A stretch of 64,000 nt of DNA from Jejuia sp040720935 (GTDB lineage: Bacteria; Bacteroidota; Bacteroidia; Flavobacteriales; Flavobacteriaceae): positions 58,165 through 122,164 of the forward strand of contig NZ_JBFDAE010000013.1 in the NCBI RefSeq assembly GCF_040720935.1. The letters run 5' to 3'. The position numbers and the translations under genes are program-made. This document shows, in pieces, positions 27,642 to 35,621 of the stretch. The notes below the pieces were generated by a model that had not been told where the DNA came from, made no database searches, and saw only the letters and a program-made list of their open reading frames with translations. The stretch's first letter is position 1; each line of letters begins with the position of its first letter.

Positions 27642-28747
27642 TGCTTGGGTTTTGAGATTTTATTTGATATAAATATAGCTAATTGAAAAGTTATTAAAAA
27701 GATTTCTAAAAAGGGCAGAAATGGTAATAAATCTTTTTCGTGAAGTTTTTTTGCTGAAAACACATAGACAATATACTGAACGGTAATTCTAAAAAGGATA
27801 AGGCAAATAGCAAGAATTGGAGCGTATAATACAGATAAAAGCAATATCGCCAAACCCCAAAATAGTACATTGGTAATATAGAACAACGCTAATAAAACTT
27901 TATGGTTTCTCTTATAGTATTTTGCAGTAGAAACATGTCTTCTTTTTTGTACATACCAGTCTTTAAAAGATTTTTTAGGGATAGAGCTTGTCAAACTTTT
28001 TTCTGAAAAGCAGATAGCAGTATTTGAGTTTGTAGCCGCTTCATTTACAAATAAATCATCATCTCCAGAACTTATGTTCATATGTCCCATAAAGCCATTC
28101 ACTTTAAAGAACTGCTTTTTTGTATAGGCTAAATTTCTGCCAACACCCATGTATGGCATTCCTAGTTTTGCAAACGAAAAATAAGAGATAGCCGCAGTAA
28201 GCGTTTCAAACCTGATTAACTTATTTAAAAATGAATTTTTGATTTTATCGTAAGCACCATAACCTAATACAATTGATTTTTCTGAATTAAAATGGGATGC
28301 CATTTCAGAAATCCAATGCTTTGAAAGGGGTTTACAGTCTGCATCCGTAAATAATAACACATTATGTGTTGCTGCTTTTACGCCTAATGTTAATGGATAT
28401 TTTTTATTGCCCCAAAAAGTTTCCAAAGGCTTAACGTTAACAATTTTTATGTTTTCATGCTGATTAGCGAAGGTTTCCATAACCTCTAAAGTGTCGTCAT
28501 GAGAACCATCATTAATCAACACAATTTCAAAATTTTTATAGTCTTGATCAATGATTGAAGGTAAAAACGTTTTTAAGTTTTCGGCTTCATTTTTAGCACA
28601 CACAAGAACTGATACAGGTGTGTTTGATCTTTTATTTGAAGTTTTTTGTTTGAGAAAAGCAAATCTTCCAAAAATATTGAGATAGAAAATCACTTGAATT
28701 AAAACAACGCCCATAAAGGCGTAGAGGGCAATATCAAGAAACACCAT
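27632..28747 (-). CDS. Family 2 glycosyltransferase, membrane-bound
   Basis: The 371-residue protein begins with a transmembrane helix (about 1-24). The GT-A domain has VSVLVCAKNEAENL, VLINDGSHDDT, FTDADCKPL (nucleotide/metal DxD-type motif) and the acceptor-side GDDDLF and QKRRHV (Q/RxxRW-like). Two to three further helices are at the C-terminus. It would transfer a sugar from a nucleotide donor at the inner membrane; acceptor unknown. It leads the GT2/sigma/Nramp-like operon, directly after the small Cys-rich protein gene. Confidence 0.9.
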   Translation of the reverse strand: MVFLDIALYAFMGVVLIQVIFYLNIFGRFAFLKQKTSNKRSNTPVSVLVCAKNEAENLKTFLPSIIDQDYKNFEIVLINDGSHDDTLEVMETFANQHENIKIVNVKPLETFWGNKKYPLTLGVKAATHNVLLFTDADCKPLSKHWISEMASHFNSEKSIVLGYGAYDKIKNSFLNKLIRFETLTAAISYFSFAKLGMPYMGVGRNLAYTKKQFFKVNGFMGHMNISSGDDDLFVNEAATNSNTAICFSEKSLTSSIPKKSFKDWYVQKRRHVSTAKYYKRNHKVLLALFYITNVLFWGLAILLLSVLYAPILAICLILFRITVQYIVYVFSAKKLHEKDLLPFLPFLEIFLITFQLAIFISNKISKPKHWK

Positions 28748-28750
28748 GTA

Positions 28751-28957
28751 CTATTTCGAATGTTGAGGTTCGTTACAGTCGCTAAATTGGTCAGGTGTTT
28801 TTCCGCAAAAACCACATGAGTCCCCATCTTTATTAAGCATAGGGTTTTGGCTAGCGCAAGTACCCGCAAATTTACCATCTTTTTTTGCCCAAATTTTTAT
28901 GGCAATTCCAGCAACGCCAAGACCTAAAAGAACAAGTGTGATTAAAAGCAATTTCAT
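28751..28957 (-). CDS. Small membrane-anchored protein with Cys-rich tail
   Basis: Starting from the ATG at 28957 the product has 68 residues. A single N-terminal hydrophobic helix (KLLLITLVLLGLGVAGIAI) is followed by a soluble tail with five cysteines (GTCASQNP, DSCGFCGK, SDCNEP). The CxxC pair could bind metal or form disulfides. An earlier in-frame TTG at 28975 is ruled out because it overlaps the promoter -7 element (28973-28980). It lies 3 bp before the GT2 gene. Family not recognised by name. Confidence 0.75.
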   Translation of the reverse strand: MKLLLITLVLLGLGVAGIAIKIWAKKDGKFAGTCASQNPMLNKDGDSCGFCGKTPDQFSDCNEPQHSK

Positions 28958-28972
28958 GAAAAATATTTTATA

Positions 28973-28980
28973 CAAAGATA
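28973..28980 (-). promoter_or_regulatory. -7 promoter element of the Cys-rich protein/GT2/sigma/Nramp-like operon
   Basis: TATCTTTG on the minus strand matches TAnnTTTG. It fixes the likely transcript start near 28966 and so decides for the ATG at 28957. Confidence 0.55.
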
Positions 28981-29106
28981 CAATTTTTAGTATTTTTTTA
29001 TTGTCGAGAGGCTTATAATTATTTGTTTGTGACTTTTTGAATTATTAGGTGTCTCATTACTAATCATTTATATTTTGATTACTAACCAATTAAATCACAT
29101 AACATT

Positions 29107-29793
29107 ATGAAAAAATTATTTGCAGAATTCTTCGGGACTTTTTGGCTTGTTTTTGGAGGTTGTGGTAGCGCTATCTTTGCTGCCGCTTTTCCAGAATTGG
29201 GTATAGGATTTGCTGGTGTAGCACTAGCATTTGGTCTTACCGTATTAACAATGGCATATGCCGTAGGACATATTTCGGGCGGACATTTTAACCCAGCAGT
29301 TTCCTTAGGTTTATGGGCTGGTGGTAAGTTTGAAGCCAAAGAAATTATAGGTTATATTATTGCTCAATTAATTGGAGCAATTGCTGCTGCTGGAGTTCTA
29401 TTCCTTATTGTATCTGGCAAATCTGATTTTACAGATATTGGGGGTTTTGCATCAAACGGTTATGGAGCGTTATCTCCAGGAGGTTTCAGTATGATGTCGG
29501 TTTTTATCGCTGAGTTTTTACTAACCCTATTTTTCCTTTTAATTATTTTAGGAAGCACAAACGTTAGAGCACCGAAAGGGTTTGCGCCAATAGCTATTGG
29601 TTTAGGTTTAACCTTAATTCACTTAATAAGTATCCCGATTTCAAATACATCTGTTAATCCAGCGAGATCTACAAGTCAAGCATTATTTGCTGGGGGCGAC
29701 TTTACTGCCCAACTATGGTTGTTTTGGTTAGCGCCAATTGCGGGTGCTATTGTTGCAGGTTTTATACATAAAGCATTTTTCGATAAGGAATAA
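29107..29793 (+). CDS. aqpZ: Aquaporin Z
   Basis: The 228-residue protein has six transmembrane helices and two NPA loops: GGHFNPAVSLG (Asn62) and NTSVNPARSTSQ (Asn184). The residues around the second loop, and a His in helix 5 (LTLIHLIS), match the narrow water-selective filter of AqpZ rather than glycerol facilitators. It is a single gene closed by the strong hairpin at 29830-29864. Confidence 0.96.
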   Translation: MKKLFAEFFGTFWLVFGGCGSAIFAAAFPELGIGFAGVALAFGLTVLTMAYAVGHISGGHFNPAVSLGLWAGGKFEAKEIIGYIIAQLIGAIAAAGVLFLIVSGKSDFTDIGGFASNGYGALSPGGFSMMSVFIAEFLLTLFFLLIILGSTNVRAPKGFAPIAIGLGLTLIHLISIPISNTSVNPARSTSQALFAGGDFTAQLWLFWLAPIAGAIVAGFIHKAFFDKE

Positions 29794-29829
29794 AAAGAAT
29801 AACCCTGATAAGAGTTATTAATAGCAAGT

Positions 29830-29864
29830 AAAAAGCCTCTTTCCATTTGGAAAAGAGGCTTTTT
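29830..29864. terminator. Bidirectional rho-independent terminator
   Basis: aaaaagcctctttcc pairs with ggaaaagaggcttttt around a short loop, with A-run and T-run on opposite sides. It serves aqpZ on the plus strand and the convergent anti-sigma gene on the minus strand. Confidence 0.9.
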
Positions 29865-29894
29865 CAATTTTGAGATAGTCCGTTTGTTAAAAAT

Positions 29895-30683
29895 TTATCG
29901 TAAACTAATTTCGGCTACTGTATTTTCTAAAGAAGCTACTGTGTTTCCTCCTCTAGGTTCAATTGTAATATTTAAACCATTTGCATTTTCAGTAAAAGGA
30001 ATCCGTTTCAATTGTCTATCGGTTTCAGTCAAAATACCCAAGCTTACCATTTTACCTTGTAAATCTGCCCAGATTTGATAACATTTTTCTTCTGGTAATT
30101 GTGGTAAGGATACCACATCTATCATTGATGTTTTTTCCTTTGGATTGATATAGGCTACGGTTTTTAAGTTTTTAGCGCGATCATTTCCTTGCATAATATA
30201 TTTATACGTTTCAGGATCGTTTAAACGCTTAAACTGTGCCATGACCTCGTCTAGCTTCTTATTGTTCATTTCAATATCACCTCTTAAATCAAAGATTTCT
30301 TCAACAACAACTTGATTTTCTTTGTTTAATTTTTGATTTTGATTGTAGAACAAATAAGATGTACCGGCAAAAATTAAAGCTGCAACACTTGCTGCAACAC
30401 TTAGTTTATACCATTTCCTATCCCTGATCCTTGGTTTCAATTGTACCACCGGAGCATCATCTAGTTCATTTAAAATAGTTTCTAAAATACGTTTTGGAGC
30501 TTCAACTGCATTACTTTTTGCAACTATTTCTAAATTATGTTGCAAGGTATCGTAGGCATTCTGCACCTCTGGGTATTTTGAAATATAAGCTTCAACCTCT
30601 TCAGTTTCGTTAAAGGTTGTTGCACCTATTAGATATTTATCTAAAAGGCCTGAATTTAAAAAAGTAGTTACTTCCTCATTCAT
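29895..30683 (-). CDS. Anti-sigma factor, RskA-like
   Basis: The 262-residue protein has an N-terminal cytoplasmic domain (about 1-95) with LDKYLIGATTFNETEEVEAY, in the place of an anti-sigma domain but without zinc-finger Cys/His. One transmembrane helix (about 100-122) precedes a coiled coil (LNKENQVVVEEIFDLRGDI). The extracytoplasmic RskA C-terminal domain has VVSLPQLPEEKCYQIWADLQ. It would hold the co-encoded sigma factor inactive at the membrane. It lies 11 bp after that gene. Confidence 0.88.
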   Translation of the reverse strand: MNEEVTTFLNSGLLDKYLIGATTFNETEEVEAYISKYPEVQNAYDTLQHNLEIVAKSNAVEAPKRILETILNELDDAPVVQLKPRIRDRKWYKLSVAASVAALIFAGTSYLFYNQNQKLNKENQVVVEEIFDLRGDIEMNNKKLDEVMAQFKRLNDPETYKYIMQGNDRAKNLKTVAYINPKEKTSMIDVVSLPQLPEEKCYQIWADLQGKMVSLGILTETDRQLKRIPFTENANGLNITIEPRGGNTVASLENTVAEISLR

Positions 30684-30694
30684 GACTTTATTTA

Positions 30695-31225
30695 TTAGGG
30701 ATTGTAGATTTTTTTCAATTCTCGCAATCCAATTTTTAATCTTGATTTTATAGTCCCCAACGGAATATCAAGTTCTTCACTTGCTTCCTGTTGCGTCATT
30801 CCTTCAAAGAATAGTGCACTTATCACTATCTGATACTTCTCATCCAAGGAGCCTAAATGTTTTTTGATATCTAGCACGTCTTGGTTCAAAGAGTTCGTTG
30901 TAACATTATATACGCTAGAACTATCAATCTGGACTTCTTTCTCGATTTTATTTTTTAAAGATCTTGTTTTGTCAATGGCAGTATTGTATGCAATTCTGTA
31001 AAGCCATGTAAATAATTTTGCTTTGTCAGCATCGTATTTTTTTGAATATCTCCAAATTTTCACAAAGCTTTCCTGTAGTACGTCTTGAGCGGTGTCATCG
31101 TCTTTAATGATTTTTTTAATAACACCATAGAGTGCATCTGCATAATTTTCATATAGCAATGAAATGGCTCTTTTGTCGCCAGTCTTCAATAAATCAACAA
31201 TTTCTTTTTCTATGTTCGAAATCAA
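30695..31225 (-). CDS. ECF RNA polymerase sigma factor (SigK-like group)
   Basis: The 176-residue protein has region 2 (ALYGVIKKIIKDDDTAQDVL, TWLYRIAYNTAIDKTRS) and region 4 (ISALFFEGMTQQEASEELDI, GTIKSRLKIGLREL). The gene has no ATG at its start; a TTG at 31225 fits the frame. It forms a pair with the RskA-like anti-sigma factor downstream. Confidence 0.93.
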   Translation of the reverse strand: MISNIEKEIVDLLKTGDKRAISLLYENYADALYGVIKKIIKDDDTAQDVLQESFVKIWRYSKKYDADKAKLFTWLYRIAYNTAIDKTRSLKNKIEKEVQIDSSSVYNVTTNSLNQDVLDIKKHLGSLDEKYQIVISALFFEGMTQQEASEELDIPLGTIKSRLKIGLRELKKIYNP

Positions 31226-31305
31226 TTTAAAATGGTGTTTTTTATACCTGATGAATTAGAATTTAATCTGTTCAAAGTTAGAAATTTCTTTTAATACTGA
31301 ATAAT

Positions 31306-32319
31306 CTATAAAATGTTAACCTCGGCTTCAATAGAAATATCAAAAAGTCTTTGAACTGTTTTTTGAATCAATTTTGAAAGGTTTAAGATATCGAGACCAC
31401 TTGCGCCACCATAATTAACAAGTACTAAAGCTTGATTTTTATGAACGCCATAATTGCCAAAACGTTTGCCTTTAAAGCCTGCTTTTTCAATAAGCCATCC
31501 CGCAGGAACTTTTACTGCTGCTTCTGATATGATATAACTAGGAATATCGCTAAAGTTTTCTTGAAGTTTGATAAAGTGTGCTTTAGGGATTACTGGGTTT
31601 TTAAAAAAACTACCGCTATTACCAATAACTTTTGGATTTGGTAATTTACTTTCCCTTATGGCAATAACTGCGTTCGAAATATCTTTAATTGTTGGATTGT
31701 CAATGTTTTGGCTTTCTAATTCGGAAGTTATAGCACCATAATCCATATGAAGCCTATGGTTTCTTTTTGTCAATTTAAAAAGAACGGAGGTAAGAATGAA
31801 TTTGCCTTTTGCTTCTTGTTTAAAAATTGAATTTCTATACCCGAAATTACAATCTTCCTTTAAAAACGTTTTAGTTTCTTTTGATGCCATATGAATAGCA
31901 TCACAAGACACAAAAGTATCTTTTAATTCCACGCCATAAGCACCAATATTTTGAATGGGGGCTGTGCCAACATTTCCGGGGATTAAGGATAAGTTTTCTA
32001 AACCGCCATAATTTTGGTTTAAACACCAAACTACAAATTCGTGCCAGTTTTCGCCAGCATTGGCTCTAACAAAAACATAATCCTCATCTTCTTTTTCAAC
32101 CGAAATACCTTTTAGATTGATATGGATTACAAGCTTATCCTGCTTTTGGGTCAACAACATATTACTGCCGCCACCTAAAATAAGTTTATCGGGATAGTTG
32201 CTTAAATCAAGTACATTATTTAAATCTTCGGTATTAGCAACAGAAATAAAGTGTTTTGCTTTAGCATCAATACCAAACGTATTATAGTTTTTTAGAGATA
32301 TGTTTTGCTGAATTTGCAT
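31306..32319 (-). CDS. murB: UDP-N-acetylmuramate dehydrogenase
   Basis: The 337-residue protein is the E. coli-like (type I) MurB. FAD-binding motifs are LGGGSNMLL and LIPGNVGTAPIQNIGAYG. YRNSIFK and the catalytic SGSFFKNP (serine proton donor) are present. It reduces enolpyruvyl-UDP-GlcNAc to UDP-MurNAc for peptidoglycan. Its ATG shares a base with the stop of the aminotransferase upstream (TAATG). Confidence 0.96.
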   Translation of the reverse strand: MQIQQNISLKNYNTFGIDAKAKHFISVANTEDLNNVLDLSNYPDKLILGGGSNMLLTQKQDKLVIHINLKGISVEKEDEDYVFVRANAGENWHEFVVWCLNQNYGGLENLSLIPGNVGTAPIQNIGAYGVELKDTFVSCDAIHMASKETKTFLKEDCNFGYRNSIFKQEAKGKFILTSVLFKLTKRNHRLHMDYGAITSELESQNIDNPTIKDISNAVIAIRESKLPNPKVIGNSGSFFKNPVIPKAHFIKLQENFSDIPSYIISEAAVKVPAGWLIEKAGFKGKRFGNYGVHKNQALVLVNYGGASGLDILNLSKLIQKTVQRLFDISIEAEVNIL

Positions 32320-33509
32320 TAATCTTTGTAAACTTTTAGAGCTTCTTTAAGGATGTTAACAGCTTTTATTAGACGTTCTTTTTTAAGAACGTATGCTATT
32401 CTAATTTGGTTCAGGCCAACATTAGGTGTTGAATAAAACCCTGCGGCAGGGGCGACCATTACAGTTTCGTTTTCAAAACTAAAAGATTCTAAAAGCCATT
32501 GTGCAAAATGATCTGAATTTTTTACAGGTAATTCTACAATACAATAAAATGCGCCTTTTGGTGTAGCAACTCTTACGCCTTCAATTGTGTTGAGTTCAGA
32601 AATCAAGGTGTTTCGTCTTTCAACATATTCTTTTTTTACATCTTCAAAATAGCTCTGTGGTGTATTTAATGCCGCTTCACTTGCAATTTGAGCATAGGTT
32701 GGCGGACTTAAACGTGCTTGCGCAAATTTCAAAGCTGTATGTCTAACTGATTGATTTCTAGTTACTAAACATCCTATTCTTGCGCCACACATACTGTAGC
32801 GTTTAGACACAGAATCAATCATTATGGTATGCTCATCTAATCCTTCTAATTCTAAAATGGAATAGTGCGATAGTCCATCATAAGCAAATTCACGATATAC
32901 TTCATCCGAAATTAAGAATAAATCGTGCTTTTTTACAAGTTGGGCTAGTTGCTCAATTTCATCTTTAGAATATAAATATCCAGTTGGGTTTCCAGGGTTA
33001 CAGATAAGGATAGCCTTGGTTTTAGAAGTAATTAATTTTTCAAATTCTTCTATAGGGGGTAATGCAAAATCATCCTCAATTCTAGAAATTATGGGTTTAA
33101 TCTCTATACCTGTACCATTAGCAAAAGCAGTATAATTAGCGTAAAACGGTTCACAAATAACCACTTCGTTACCAGGATCCATAATACTGTTAAAAACAAA
33201 AGCAATGGCTTCACTAGCTCCCGTAGTCACAATTATGTCGGTATGTGATACGTCGATGTTATGCGAATCGTAATATGCCGCAATTTTTTTTCTGTAAGCA
33301 TCAGAGCCTTCAGAGCGCGAGTAGGATAAAATTTCAATATCATTTTCCTTTACTGCCTTTAATGCAACTTGGGGTGTTTTAATATCGGGTTGGCCAATGT
33401 TGAGGTAATAAACAGATTTTCCCTCTGCTTCAGCTTGTTCAGCAAAAGGCACTAGTTTACGTATTGGAGATTGGGGCATATTGCGCCCTTTTTGAGATAT
33501 AGATGGCAT
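32319..33509 (-). CDS. Class I/II pyridoxal-phosphate aminotransferase (aspartate aminotransferase-like)
   Basis: The 396-residue fold-type I protein has GQPDIKTP near the N-terminus and TTGASEAI for phosphate binding. AILICNPGNPTGYLYS, SDEVYREFAYDG and the PLP lysine in DSVSKRYSMCGARIG follow. Substrate could be aspartate or another amino acid. It is translationally coupled to murB, though no pathway link is evident. Confidence 0.92.
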   Translation of the reverse strand: MPSISQKGRNMPQSPIRKLVPFAEQAEAEGKSVYYLNIGQPDIKTPQVALKAVKENDIEILSYSRSEGSDAYRKKIAAYYDSHNIDVSHTDIIVTTGASEAIAFVFNSIMDPGNEVVICEPFYANYTAFANGTGIEIKPIISRIEDDFALPPIEEFEKLITSKTKAILICNPGNPTGYLYSKDEIEQLAQLVKKHDLFLISDEVYREFAYDGLSHYSILELEGLDEHTIMIDSVSKRYSMCGARIGCLVTRNQSVRHTALKFAQARLSPPTYAQIASEAALNTPQSYFEDVKKEYVERRNTLISELNTIEGVRVATPKGAFYCIVELPVKNSDHFAQWLLESFSFENETVMVAPAAGFYSTPNVGLNQIRIAYVLKKERLIKAVNILKEALKVYKD

Positions 33510-33631
33510 TTAATTGTTATTGATGTGCAAATTTGAGAAAATTATCTTAAATTTTTTTTAAAAAGCAACGTTAAATCGCAAGGTAACTCTAAAGATTTGT
33601 AAATTGAAATATATAACGTTTAAGTTGTGTT

Positions 33632-34969
33632 ATGAAGGAATTATTGTGTTTGTTCATCCTGTTTTTTTGTTTTTCTAATAATATAGAGGCGCAGGACAAT
33701 TTTATAATTCAAAATAAAAGGGGAAAAGATAGGGTAAGGTTTAAACTGATTAATAATTTAATTATTTTTCCTGTTGAAGTAAACGGGGTTAAATTGTCTT
33801 TTTTGTTGGATACAGGTGTAAGTAAACCAATGATTTTTAATATTTTGAATGTGTCCGACAGTTTAAAAATAGATAATACCGAAACGATATTTTTAAGGGG
33901 ATTGGGGGAGGGAGAGTCCATTGAAGCCCTTAAGTCTAAAAACAATATTTTAAAAATTGGACATGCCATCAAGCTAAATCAGGATTTGTATGCTATTTAC
34001 AACAGGCATTTGGACTTTACACCTAAATTGGGAGTGCCTATCCATGGGATTATTGGATATGATATTTTAAAGGATTTTGTTGTTGAAATCAACTACTCTA
34101 AGAAATATTTAAAATTTCATGAGCCCTCCAGATATGAGTATAAAGACTGCGAATCCTGCGAAGTTTTTAATTTAGAGTTTTATAATAGTAAACCCTATTT
34201 TTATGGTATGGTAAACTTAAATGACAGGTCTATACCTGTAAAGTTGCTTATTGATTCTGGCGGAAGCGATGCGCTTTGGCTTTTTGAAGATAAAGAATTG
34301 GGGTTATCTGCTGGAACAAATTATTTTAAGGATTTTTTGGGCCACGGCCTTAACGGAAGTGTTTATGGTAAACGCTCTAAAGTAGATAGTTTTTCATTTA
34401 AGAGTTTTAAATTAAACAATGTTAATGTAGCCTATCCAGACTCTACATCTGTAAGTTTTGCAAGAGTAATAAAGGGTAGGAACGGTAGTATTTCAGGGAG
34501 TTTATTAAAGCGATTTAATATCATTCTTGATTATGGAAAGGCTAAAATGACACTCAAAAAGAACGGCAACTTCAAAAAGAAGTTCTATTATAACAAATCT
34601 GGAATTGTAGTGGAATATAGTGGTTATCGTTTCGTGAAAACAAGAAGAAATAAGGGATATGTTTTCAATGATCAGACCCTAGAGAACGATAACAAATCGG
34701 TATTTAATATTAAATATGATATTACTTTAAAGCCAGCCTTTGCCATTGTAGAATTACGAAAAGATTCACCTGCCGAAAAATCGGGATTACGAAAGGGAGA
34801 TGTTATTTTGGCTATAAACGGCAAATCTACTCATAGTTATACATTACAACAAGTAACACAACTATTTCAAGATGAAGATGGAAAACTATTAAAGCTGAAG
34901 GTGGATAGAAATGATAGGGCTTTATCTTTTAGTTTTCGGTTACAGGACCTTTTAAAGAAAAAAACCTAA
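33632..34969 (+). CDS. Retropepsin-like aspartyl protease with C-terminal PDZ domain
   Basis: The 445-residue protein has a signal peptide (about 1-20, ending NNIEAQ). There are two retropepsin-like half-domains: the first has FLLDTGVSKPMIF, the second has LLIDSGGSDALWLF. The C-terminal PDZ domain (about 360-440) contains AEKSGLRKGDVILAINGKS. It would act in the periplasm or on the cell surface. Such proteins are common in Bacteroidota but their targets are unknown. Confidence 0.88.
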   Translation: MKELLCLFILFFCFSNNIEAQDNFIIQNKRGKDRVRFKLINNLIIFPVEVNGVKLSFLLDTGVSKPMIFNILNVSDSLKIDNTETIFLRGLGEGESIEALKSKNNILKIGHAIKLNQDLYAIYNRHLDFTPKLGVPIHGIIGYDILKDFVVEINYSKKYLKFHEPSRYEYKDCESCEVFNLEFYNSKPYFYGMVNLNDRSIPVKLLIDSGGSDALWLFEDKELGLSAGTNYFKDFLGHGLNGSVYGKRSKVDSFSFKSFKLNNVNVAYPDSTSVSFARVIKGRNGSISGSLLKRFNIILDYGKAKMTLKKNGNFKKKFYYNKSGIVVEYSGYRFVKTRRNKGYVFNDQTLENDNKSVFNIKYDITLKPAFAIVELRKDSPAEKSGLRKGDVILAINGKSTHSYTLQQVTQLFQDEDGKLLKLKVDRNDRALSFSFRLQDLLKKKT

Positions 34970-34988
34970 GCGTTAACTTAGGTTTTTT
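34960..34988. terminator. Bidirectional rho-independent terminator
   Basis: aaaaacctaag and cttaggttttttt form a stem around cgttaa between the convergent protease and DUF1573 genes. The left arm overlaps the stop of the protease. Confidence 0.85.
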
Positions 34989-35009
34989 TAAAATTTTAAT
35001 ATAATAGTT

Positions 35010-35438
35010 TTATTGTTGTTCAACCACACTCTTTGTTTCTTTCTCAAGTACATTAATTTTACTTGGGTCAACAACTAAGCCTTTAATTTTAAGGGCCACA
35101 GTAGGTGTTTCAGCATTAGACATTACAGTAATTGTCTTTCTGATAGGGTTAACTCTGTTCGTGTCGTACTTCACTTTAATTTCTCCAGTTTTACCGGGCA
35201 TAATAGGGTCTTTGGGTTTAGATGGAATAGTACATCCGCAAGACGATTTTACATCAGATATAATAAGAGGAGCATCTCCAGTATTTGTAAATTCAAATAC
35301 TCTTACACCATTGGCACCTTTTTCAATGGTACCATAATCAATGGTAGTCTCCTTAAATTCAATTTTCGCTACTTTTTCCTGAGCATTTAGAGAAAAACTA
35401 ATCAACCCTACAAATAAAATTGTAATTAAATGTTTCAT
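35010..35438 (-). CDS. DUF1573 domain protein, secreted
   Basis: The 142-residue protein has a signal peptide (about 1-19, ending SLNA). An immunoglobulin-like DUF1573 domain carries TTIDYGTIEKGANGVRVFEF, SDVKSSCGCTIPS and IKVKYDTNRVNP. The SCGC motif is typical of the family. A tail rich in Glu/Val/Gln follows. Function unknown; envelope location likely. Confidence 0.9.
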   Translation of the reverse strand: MKHLITILFVGLISFSLNAQEKVAKIEFKETTIDYGTIEKGANGVRVFEFTNTGDAPLIISDVKSSCGCTIPSKPKDPIMPGKTGEIKVKYDTNRVNPIRKTITVMSNAETPTVALKIKGLVVDPSKINVLEKETKSVVEQQ

Positions 35439-35583
35439 CTGTTTCTTTTTAATGGTTATTATTTTGTTGTAAACATATGTACTTTTTCCACAACATGCAA
35501 AAATAATAGACGAATTGCCTCAATCTTAACATATCTCATACATCATAACTTTATATCAGCTTTCACGGAAAAAGAAATATAAG

Positions 35584-35591
35584 TACTTTTG
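35584..35591 (+). promoter_or_regulatory. valS: -7 promoter element of valS
   Basis: TACTTTTG matches TAnnTTTG exactly, 31 nt before the ATG at 35622. It overlaps an upstream in-frame TTG at 35589, which therefore cannot be the start. Confidence 0.6.
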
Positions 35592-35621
35592 CACATCAAA
35601 AGACAAAAACTGTTCCAAAGT

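Noticed and set aside
27087..31225. The two ECF sigma genes as copies of one another
   Set aside because: They share only the general region 2/4 motifs and have different neighbours; only the second has an anti-sigma gene.
35589..35621. TTG at 35589 as valS start (adds MHIKRQKLFQS)
   Set aside because: It overlaps the -7 promoter element TACTTTTG, so it would not be transcribed.
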